Assembly: GCA_020064725.1 (NCBI GenBank)
Contig: JAGTWJ010000007.1
Span: 930,001-994,000, forward strand
From: Drechslerella dactyloides
Lineage: Eukaryota; Ascomycota; Orbiliomycetes; Orbiliales; Orbiliaceae
DNA: 64,000 nucleotides
Reading direction: 5' to 3'
Positions within the stretch are counted from its first letter, which is position 1, and each line of letters opens with the position of its first letter. The position numbers and the translations under genes are program-made. Of the stretch, positions 12,130 through 21,104 are shown piece after piece. The notes under the pieces were generated by a model, which ran no database searches, was not told the DNA's origin, and saw only the letters and a list, made by a program, of their open reading frames with translations.

Positions 12130-12137
12130 TATAAATA
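12130..12137 (+). promoter_or_regulatory. TATA box of the metallothionein gene
   Basis: TATAAATA about 145 bp upstream of the 5'-leader donor site and about 130 bp inside from the end of element C. A pyrimidine-rich leader (TCTCTTCTCTCTCT) follows, typical of strongly expressed fungal genes. Confidence 0.55.
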
Positions 12138-12384
12138 TTCCTCGTATTACCCCGCACCGAATTCATTCTCTTCTCTCTCTATCTCATAAGACTATCAATC
12201 AGCATAGCAATTACGATCGAACCCGCCCCCAAGAAAGACTGATTTTGTGTACAAAATCCCCCTTAACAAGCTTAAGTAAGTACCCTGCGCTTTTCGTCTT
12301 GCTTCTGGGTTAGATCGGGCTGTGAGCGTCCCACTGATTCTCATTCCGTGAACGGTATATTAATATGCGATTTCTAGGTACAAA

Positions 12385-12459
12385 ATGCCGAATTGTGGTA
12401 ATGCCTCTTGCAGTTGTGGCGACAACTGTCAATGCAAACCTGGAGAGTGCAAATGCTAA
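12385..12459 (+). CDS. Copper-type metallothionein, 24 residues
   Basis: The ORF encodes MPNCGNASCSCGDNCQCKPG followed by ECKC and a stop. Seven Cys (positions 4, 9, 11, 15, 17, 22, 24) in 24 residues with three C-x-C motifs and no aromatic residue are the hallmark of small fungal copper metallothioneins, which bind Cu(I) or other soft metals through thiolates in the cytosol. A likely 5'-UTR intron runs from GTAAGT at 12276 to TTTCTAG ending at 12377; the leader exon after the TATA box contains no ATG, so 12385 is the first start. No RIP-type damage is visible although RIP-mutated transposons flank it: element C ends about 390 bp upstream. Too small for ordinary ORF finders. Function is inferred from composition and length. 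Confidence 0.85.
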   Translation: MPNCGNASCSCGDNCQCKPGECKC

Positions 12460-12756
12460 GATTTTGGTTATACTGGTGATCTGCCTTCTCGATCCTATTC
12501 AGTATCTTGATGGAATTCAAAATTGTCAGTGAAAGTCAATTTATAAGAATGCACAGTCAGGTTAACCGGGCTTGCAATCATTTCAGGGCAACAGTCCTGC
12601 ATTCACATCCTTGATATTGTATCCCTGTTACACATTGCATCATGAATCAAAAGAATTGAAAAACTAACTTGAATGCAAGCTAGCTCATCGCTAGATATCT
12701 GAACTGTATAGTCAAACAACTCTGTAGATAGACTCATTTGTGGTACTTTTAGAGGG
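12460..12756. other. 3' flank of metallothionein gene
   Basis: Moderately AT-rich, with no open frame or recognised signal. It probably contains the metallothionein 3' UTR. Confidence 0.4.
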
Positions 12757-13151
12757 CTCTGTCTAGAGGTATAGACAGAGGGGTGAATCACACCGCAAGG
12801 TGTGAGAGGGGGGAAACCGTATGGGCAATACCCCCGAAGGTGGTTCCCTCCTAATACGTCTCTTCTCTTATTCCGGACCCTACTTCTATAAGATTCCTGT
12901 AGGGTCCGGAACCTGGAACCAGGTTACACCATGGTAACGAAGGGGGTACCCTTCTAGGGGGATACCTTCGACTCATAAGCTGCGGGGACCCAGTTACCAC
13001 GGGGTGCAGCTAAAAAGGTATGGAAGGGAGGATCCCTTTAGGGAGGGTGCCCAGGTGCGGAAGTACCTTCGGTCTTCTCGGATGGTTGGGTAACGGTACA
13101 GGCACCTCTTGGGAGGGCTGGTTCCAAAGCATGCTAAGCGAGAGCGGAACC
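12757..13151. other. Hairpin-packed GC-richer island, unidentified
   Basis: Nearly every segment pairs with its neighbour: CTCTGTC/GACAGAG (12757-12780); CACACC-GCAA-GGTGTG (12789-12804, GNRA-type loop); GGGAAACC/GGTTCCC (12811-12848); CGGACCCTAC/GTAGGGTCCG (12874-12908); AACCTGG-AA-CCAGGTT (12910-12925); CGAAGG/CCTTCG (12938-12970); GCTGC/GCAGC (12979-13010); GGTTCC/GGAACC (13120-13151). There is no long ORF. This is what a structured RNA, ribozyme, mitochondrial GC-cluster insertion or foldback DNA would look like. I cannot assign a family. Confidence 0.6.
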
Positions 13152-13180
13152 GGTTTTCATTTGTATGTTTCAATAGTAAC

Positions 13181-13547
13181 TGTTGGAATAGAGTATGTAA
13201 CAACGATAGTAAATAGGCTGGCTATTGAGATACTATAGTCTTTAAGTTGACCGATGGTTCTCAAGAGAGAAGCCATCAATCAAGGGCTGAGCAGACTGGT
13301 TAAATACATGATGGTGCTTCATACAATGATAGGTGTTCGCATGCTCGCATTGCTCCTGCTCGTCTGTTCGCAAGCTCGCATGTTCGCATATCTGGTGCCC
13401 GCATGTTCGCATGTCACGTGACACGCGATACCATAGTGCGGTTTTCACGTCCAAGCCTGTGCGTCATGTGAAATGTGACGGGGTGGGGTTGGGGTATTGT
13501 AGCAAGACATAAGGTGATTGTGCTGTCAAGGCCGTAGGTCCGTGACA
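13181..13547. repeat. Possible solo-LTR-like segment
   Basis: It begins TGTTGGAATAG and ends GTCCGTGACA, the TG...CA form of retrotransposon LTRs, and contains a cluster of related GTTCGCATG / GCTCGCA repeats at about 13335-13412. No matching 5-bp flanking duplication and no second copy were seen, so this is a weak call. Confidence 0.22.
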
Positions 13548-14390
13548 ATATAGGTCTCATTGAGTATGTTGATGTTCTAATTGTTGATGTAGAGAAGGCT
13601 CTGAGAGAGGGCTTAAGGGCTAGCGAGCTTACTAAGCTCGCTACCAGCCTCCCTCTTAAACAGAGTCGTGACCCGGCAATAGCTGCCTCTTGTATATGGC
13701 TGCTTCTGCATGCGCAATAACAATTACCTTGATATCTTGACTAGTCTTTATACGATTTCTGTTACGCAGCGTAACGGCGTAGCGCCTACGTCACAGAACA
13801 AAAGTTCGCATATGAAATCTCAGAGACCTCATCGCCGTTACCTTATATATAGTGCTGTTACTCGTAACAATTTCTTACAGATATTATAGTAATTGTTGAG
13901 CTATTGATCTGCTGTGCTCGCTGTGGTGTAGAATCTATAGTTGTATTTGCTTCCGTTGTCTGCTACGTATTTGAGGCAGAGTTAGGATTTGCTAATACTA
14001 GGGATATTGAAGATGGAGACAGTAGCAGCTCCTCATCCCACCAAAGTTTGAATGGAAGGAATTATAAATTTGGATCAAATATTTTTTGTGGCTATTAAAA
14101 CTCCAGCAAAGGATTGTAGAGATATTGAAGATGTATTCTTTGGTACTAAAAGAAGTTGATTACTGAGAAATAGTACCTGGTATCCAATTCTGATCAGTAG
14201 ATTACAAATATTTATATGGAGTTGTAGGTTTATCCAGCAGGGCTATTTGATAGAGATGTTCTTTTTGTATATATAGTAGTGGTCAGGGCAGTGTATAGCT
14301 GCCACTGTTTATTCTTATGACTGACAGAATAGTTACAGATTCCTCAGATGATTAAATACAAAAAATAGTCTATTAAGCCCACAATTTTTA
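13548..14390. other. Non-coding stretch with palindromic GC patch
   Basis: Contains the inverted repeat GTTACGCAGCGTAAC and GGCGTAGCGCC around 13750-13795 and a TATATATA sequence near 13845. The short open frame at 13904-14098 has no recognisable similarity and is probably chance. Confidence 0.35.
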
Positions 14391-15170
14391 TTTTAAATAT
14401 ATTGCTCTAATGTTGTTTTTTATGTAGTTTCTGGTTATACTGTTTTTAATTATTTAATTATCAGATATAATTATTCTGTAGTGGATGATGGGATGAATAT
14501 TTTTCTGAGATTTTCAGGGTACTAGTTCTCTATTATAACAGAATTCACAGGTAGGTGTGTCTTTATGTTTATAATCTGCTTTATACAAAGTATGGTTTTC
14601 TCGACCTTAATATACATATTCTCCCCCTAAATCAGGATATCCAGATATAAGTTTTGCTAAATAATTGGGAATGTTGCCTCTTCTCCGTCCATAATTCACT
14701 TTAAGGTCTGCTATCGCAGTAAGTAGTAGTTGGGGTTGTTTGTTCAGTACGCCTGATCGTTCGAAACGACCACTGTCACAATTTCCCCAAGATCATACTA
14801 TACAACTTCCACCAAATTATTCTCAGGCTTGCTGATGACGAGGTCACCCAGTCCGACATGTAATTTGTGCTTGGAATACTGCCCCCAATTCCCACCATCA
14901 AATATATCTTTATGGAAGGAAAGCTGAGTTTGATTTGCGTTGCAACAACGGCTGCACTAATTGTGCCGTAGTATTCAAGGGGGAGACAAGCGATTACTAT
15001 ATTGCACTTCCTAATGCTGCCTAGCCGATAAGTGTTGTGATTGTCTGGATGAATTTCTAGTGGTCTTTTATGTGGGATATGGTTTTGCTGGTGATTCTTT
15101 CTACTGGAAAAGCACATATTTATGCTATGGTATAGTTTTGATTAGGAACCTGTTGTGTTATTTTGATTCT
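14390..15170 (-). pseudogene. PNP_UDP-domain fragment (NLR N-terminal domain), inverted
   Basis: Minus-strand phrases ICAFPVEKITSKTI (near 15110), then after a frameshift RPLEIHPDNHNTYRLGSI, NIVIACLPLEYYGTISAAVV and YLMVGIGGSIPS (15070-14870), match the N-terminal half of fungal nucleoside-phosphorylase-like (PNP_UDP) domains, which commonly start NLR-type receptors. Weaker matches continue to about 14560 (a GENMYIKVE-like segment). The C-terminal half is not found here. Damage: at least one frameshift and several stops beyond 14776. It faces away from the complete NLR relic that starts 0.4 kb to the right and is thus a second, truncated copy or an inverted duplicate. Confidence 0.7.
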
Positions 15171-15539
15171 AGTAGGTTGCTGTAAACACTAAAACTACCA
15201 GCAGTTATTCAATAGAAGAATGTAAAATGGGAGGTGAAAGTGCTGAGTATATGATGAAAACATTTGTTAGCTCTTAGGTTATGTTTATGCTTAAAGGGTT
15301 AGTCCTGTTTCTGATAGATATTATTAGGACCTTATTGTTATTAGTTTTATGATGTATTGACCTAGTTCTTGTTTCTATGGTGTGTGTAGTTTTGCTGTGC
15401 AGCTAATTATGCATTTGATTATCTTTTGTTGGGATAGTTGAAAAATTCTAGCTTTGTACAAATTTTAAAGTGGTAGAGCTGAATAGGATTTTTATTTAAC
15501 AGCATGGTAACCCCATATCTGTTCCAATATAGATGAACA
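15171..15539. other. AT-rich spacer between two NLR relics
   Basis: No gene recognised. It lies between the start of the inverted PNP_UDP fragment and the start of the plus-strand NLR relic, so both promoters could once have been here. Confidence 0.3.
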
Positions 15540-18199
15540 ATATTGATTATATTGGATATATCCTTTGAAGATCTAGTATACTAGGCTATAGTAATTAAAT
15601 TTAATAAAGGCAACTACTTTATTAGTTGAATATATATTATTTTAATAAAATTAATAGTTGTGTTTGTGATTTTTAATAAAACTTATCTTTAGTTTAAAAT
15701 TAGTAGTAGCAATACTAACATCTACTCCTTTGGTAGAATAGGTAGGTATAATATTATTATTATATATTTTTTAAAAGGATAATATAGTATAACTTAAGTT
15801 GGTATTGTTGCTATTTATATGTGCTTAAATTTTATAAGACTATGATTTGGTTTGATGGTTGGTGTGGGAGGTGGTGTATTTAGTAAAAAGAACAATATTT
15901 ATTTTAGTAATTTAATTATCAGCTAACTAACCAGTATTTCTAGTAATATTATTTAATATAATTTTGGAAAAATAATAGAAAATAAAAAACTTATATTAAT
16001 TAATTTATTAAATATACTTTTATTAATTTTATTAAATATTATGACATCTATTAAAGCCAGAAATTAGGTAGAGTTAGATAAAAAGATATCAGATATAGCT
16101 AAGAAAATCAAAGAAAAAGATATAAGATTCTATCACCTAAATCTAAATATTAATAGATTATTTTATATTAATTATAATTATATTACCAGTAAGGGATACT
16201 ATAATAATATTTATAAATTATATAATGCTTCTAAAGTAGTTTCTTATCTAGAATAACAATACTATTATCTATATATTTATTATAGAATTATAGCTTTAGA
16301 TAATTAAATGATAAAAAATAAAATAAAAAAATATAGAATTAGTATATAAACAGGAGTTTTCTTCTTCAAAATAAAAATTATGGGTCTAATGAATAATTTT
16401 TTTTATCTTGTGATTTAAAAAGTATGTGACTACTTTAATGGCTATAAGAATAAATATTGGTAGCTATATTCTGTATTGATTATAGTTTTTTATGTGAAAG
16501 AGTTACTTTTTTAGATATTGACAGGTAAGTTATTATAGAATAACAAATAATAATATAAAATACTAAGAAAGGTTGTAATATATAGCTAGTGAGGATGATA
16601 CCAAGGACTGTAATATATATACAAATTTTTCTAAACCTTCTATTTACTTTGCTATATTTTTATAATGTTATAGCCTTTAGATACTTGAACTGACACCATC
16701 TTTTATAGCACAAAAAAAGATTAAAGATATTAATTTTATTATTTTGTTTTATATATTGCTTCCTTGGAACTACAGTTTTGTTAGTAAGGTGGAAGAACTA
16801 AGAAAAATTTCTAAATATTTTGTAGAATCAAAATCTATAGATATACTATATATATTTGTACTCACTAGTATTAGTGGAATGGGTAAAATGCAAATTATTT
16901 TTGAATATATTTATTAATACTATAATAACTATAAAGCTGTTTTTTAGGTATTCATAATAAATAAAGATATTATCTATACTTTATTTATTAATATTATATA
17001 ATATATTATTAAAGAGTAAGTTAAAATAATATGGTCCAAGTCTATCCCCAATTATAAAGTAATTGATTCTAAATTTGGTATACCAGGTTTAGTTGATAGT
17101 AAAGATACAATTAACACTAATTTAGAGACAGTAAGTAATATTTAATTAGTCCTATTTTACTAGCTATAGCTACCTGGTAATAATAAATAATTATTAATTT
17201 ACAATAATATAGATAATTTAAAAATTTTTAATCTACAAGAATATTTTCCAAATTAAGGTGGTGGTGTTATCTTTGTTATAAGCCATAAACCAAAATTTTC
17301 AGATAATATAAAACAAACAGATCTAGATAGATTAAATAAAGAAAATATGGTTATACTCCTTTTAAGATTGGCTTATTTATCAGATATTTTAGAAAATATA
17401 ACAATAATTAATGTTATATATAAAAAAATTACTAATTTGATAATTATACAGTTCCCTAAAACAAGGTATTTATATTTGTTAAGAAACTGGGTTTTATACC
17501 TCTTACTATCAATTATGCAGGCTATTATATATGTAAGGCAAAACTCCTATTAAAAAAATATAAATTATATTATAATAAAGCTTTTATAACTATATAATTA
17601 AGAAAACCAAGATTTAGATAAAATTACTATAATAATACAATTACTATAACCTAAAAAATAACATTTTTATAAATTAAGAGGTAAAATATAGAAATAGTAT
17701 TATTATTACTTACTTATTTATATTTTAACCTTAAGAAGATTTTCAAAAATCTATAAAAAAACAAATAGCTTAATAAAATTAAAAGTAAATAATTCCAGTT
17801 TAAATTTTACAATACTATATACTAATAATTTATAAAGTTAATAATAAGATTTTATTATTTATATTATATTCACTAGTCAGAATAATACATTTTAAAGTAT
17901 TCTTTGTTCACCCTATTATCCATTTATAGATTTAAGAATAATAATAATAATTAGAGTATTTTTAAGTTATAAGATATAGTATAATAATTATCAAAAAAAC
18001 TAGTTAACAGGAAAAAATGTTGTATAAAAGTAATAAATGGAAAGTTTAAAAAGAGAGGAGGGTGATATCTTATCTAGGGTATTTTCATTAATATTTAAAG
18101 CCTAGCTTCTTTAGATTCCTTTTATAAAAAGAGCATAGATCCAAAAATCAAAACATACTTAATTATATCTACACTATTATATCAATCTTTAGCAACCAA

Positions 18200-21010
18200 G
18201 GTAAATACGACGAAGCTATACAGTGGTATAAATGAGCACTTGCTGGTAAAGAGAAGGCCTTAGGCATAGATTACCTATTAATACTTAACATAGTCCACAC
18301 AATCATATTAACCTTTTCCAAGCAAGGCAAATACAACAAGACCATACAGCAGTATAAGTAAGTGTTTATTGAGAAAAAGAAGACCTTAAATAAAAATCAC
18401 CTATTAATATTTAATATAATTTATATAATTACTAGAGTTTTCTTTAACTAAGATAAATACAATAAAGTTAACGTGTACGATAAGCGACCGGGTCAGACAA
18501 GCGACCGGGTCACCCTCCTGGTCAAACACCCCACCAAAAACCCTTTCATTAATATTGTAGTCAATATCTATTAGAAAATTATAAAAAAAAATATTTTAAA
18601 TAAATATAGATTAAAATAATCTAATATTATTTTTTTTAATTTTTTAAACCTAATATTAAATTAATAATAATTATTTTAATTTTTTAAAAAACAACACATT
18701 TTTTTAGGTGTTTGACTGTAAATATCTCTATAATTTATTAATAAAAATCTCTAAAAATATAATATATAATAGATATCTGTATAATTTAGGTTTATACCGA
18801 GCTATTACTTAATATATTAAAAATTAAGGTCTAGAAAGTCTGCTAAAGTCGGTATAACACATCCAACTATTTTCGATAAAATTATATATAAAAATATAAT
18901 AAAAAAATCTAAAAAAAATTAATTTTAATTTTAATATATTAAAAATTAATTATTATATTTTTTTAATTTTTTTTATATAATATTGAATTTATTCTTAATT
19001 TTTTAATTTTTATTATACAAAATTTTTAAAAATTATAAAAAATTGAATTTTTAATAAAAAAAATTTAAAAAATTATAAAATTATAATTTAATCTTATTTA
19101 ATTTAATATTAATTTTTTAAAATTTTTTTATATATAATTATTAAGAAAAATAGCTAGAGTGTTGTGCCTGTGTTGTACCGACTTTAGCAGACTTTCTAGA
19201 CCTTAATTTTTAATATATTAAGTAATAGCTCGGTATAAACCTAAATTATACAGATATCTATTATATATTACATTTTTAGAGATTTTTATTAATAAATTAT
19301 AGAGATATTTACAGTCAAACACCTAAAAAAATGTGTTGTTTTTTAAAAAATTAAAATAATTATTATTAATTTAATATTAGGTTTAAAAAATTAAAAAAAA
19401 TAATATTAGATTATTTTAATCTATATTTATTTAAAATATTTTTTTTTATAATTTTCTAATAGATATTGACTACAATATTAATGAAAGGGTTTTTGGTGGG
19501 GTGTTTGACCAGGAGGGTGACCCGGTCGCTTGTCTGACCCGGTCGCTTATCGTACACGTTATATAATAGTATAAATGAATATTTATTAAGAAAAAAAAGA
19601 TTTTAAATAAAGATTATTTATTAATATTTAATATAGTCTATATAATTACTAAAATCTTTTTTAATTAAAATAAATATAATAAGATTATATAGTAGTACAA
19701 GCAAGTACTTACTAAAAAAAAAAAGTTTTAAGTAAAGACTATTTATCAATATTTAATACAATCTATACAATCACTAGAATCTTCTTTAACTAAAATAAAT
19801 ACAATAAGATTATATAGTAGTATAAATAAATACTTGTTAAAAAAAAAAAAACTTTAAATAAAAACTATTTATTAATATTTAATATAATTTATAACATTAT
19901 CAGAGTTTTCTCTAATTAAGGTAAATATAATAAAACCATATAGTAGTACAAGTAAGTACTTATTAGGAATAAGAAAACCCTAAACAAAAACTATTTGTTA
20001 ATGTTTGTTATAATTTATAATATTACCAGAGTTTTCTCTAACTAAAACAAATATAATAAAACTATACAATAATACAAGCAAGTACTTACTAAAAATAAGA
20101 AAACCTTAGGCAAAGACTATCTGAAAATATTTACCACAGTCTACACAATTGTATTAATCTTCTTTAATTAAAATAAATACAATAAAACCATATAGTGGTA
20201 CAAATGAGCATTTACTAATAAAAAAAAGGCCTTAAACAAAAACTATTTATCAATACTTGCCACAGTTTACAACATCACCAGAATCTTCTCCAACTAAGAT
20301 AAATATAATAAAACCATACAATAATACAAACAAACATTTATTAGAAATAAAAAGATCTTAAACAAAGATTATTTAGAAATATTTGTTATAGTTTATATAA
20401 TTACCAGAGTCTTCTCCAACCAAAACAAATACAACAAGACCATACAGCAATACAAACAAGCACTTACTAAGAGAAAAAAGGCTTTAAACAAAAACCACCT
20501 ATTAATATTTAACATAGTCCACAACATTGCTAGAATCTTCTTTAATTAAAATAAATATAATAAAACTATATAATAGTATAAATAAATACTTACTAAAAAT
20601 AAAAAAACTTTAAGTAAAAACTACCTATTAATATTTACTATAATTTATAACATTACCAAAGTCTTTTTTAAATAAAATAAATATAATAAGACTATATAAT
20701 AGTATAAATAAGTACTTATTAATAAAAAGAAGATTTTAGGTAAAAACTACCTATTAATATTTATTACAATCCATATAATTATATTAACCTTCTCCAATTA
20801 AGATAAATATAATAAAATTATACAATAGTACAAACAAACACTTACTAGAAATAAGAAACCTTTAGGTAAAAACTACCCAAAGATACTTGCCATAATCTAT
20901 ATAATTACTAGAGTCTTCTCTAACCAAGGTAAATACAACGAAGCCATGCAGTGGTACGAGCGAGCGCTTGCTGGGAGAGAGAAGGCCTTGGGCGAAGACC
21001 ACCCGGAGAC
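18200..21010 (+). repeat. 126-bp tandem TPR units (14), interrupted
   Basis: The GGTAAATAC anchor recurs at 18200, 18326 and 18452, and, once the insertion is subtracted, every 126 bp to 20928, with one net base lost in the mutated middle. Each unit codes for one 42-residue kinesin-light-chain-type TPR. Middle units are changed almost wholly by C-to-T/G-to-A, as if RIP had acted on the intragenic tandem repeat. Confidence 0.85.
18471..19559. mobile_element. 1,089-bp foldback element (non-autonomous, TA-inserting)
   Basis: Left arm 18471-18860 and right arm 19170-19559 are inverted copies, 390 bp each, with almost no mismatches. The 309-bp centre is AT-rich and itself partly palindromic. The ends read inward ACGTGTACGATAAGCGACC and carry a doubled AAGCGACCGGGTCA. 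TA flanks both sides (18469-18470 and 19560-19561). Removing the element and one TA restores the phase of the surrounding 126-bp TPR unit exactly. No coding capacity. By its ends it looks like a non-autonomous relative of the Fot1/pogo-like elements in this window. Confidence 0.9.
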
Positions 21011-21104
21011 ACTTCGTACAGCCGAAAAGCTGCGACGCTTACGCATTTATGTCCTCTATACTAAGTATGGAGATGGAGAACGTTCCCGATATCTTAAAGC
21101 CTAG

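Larger units (their letters stand above)
15540..21104 (+). pseudogene. NLR-type gene: PNP_UDP - NB-ARC - TPR, RIP-inactivated
   Basis: Domains in order. PNP_UDP (15.6-16.5 kb): IYSFGRIGRYNIIII, GLMVGVGGGVFSKKN (15.85 kb), then GLMNNFFYLVI and VCDYFNGYKNKYW and YVKELLF (16.38-16.51 kb). NB-ARC (16.7-17.9 kb): a P-loop remnant ISGMGKMQIIFEYIY (16.87 kb) and a LLIYNNIDN / NLQEYFPN Walker-B-like segment. TPR/kinesin-light-chain repeats (18.1-21.1 kb): fourteen 126-bp units, the last undamaged (GKYNEAMQWYERALAGREKA, then LGEDHPETL) and ending at TAG 21102. Known: such proteins act as fungal NLRs in non-self recognition and programmed cell death. Damage: dozens of TAG/TAA, loss of the P-loop GKT, frameshifts, and the foldback element at 18471. 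Without that insertion the gene is about 4.5 kb, a normal NLR length. Damage is lightest at the two ends of the TPR array. Confidence 0.85.

Noticed and set aside
13335..13412. CRISPR-like array (GTTCGCATG / GCTCGCA repeats)
   Set aside because: Units are short, irregular and without unique spacers; eukaryotic context.
13181..13547. Retrotransposon LTR
   Set aside because: TG...CA ends are present, but there is no target duplication, primer-binding site or partner LTR; kept only as a low-confidence repeat.
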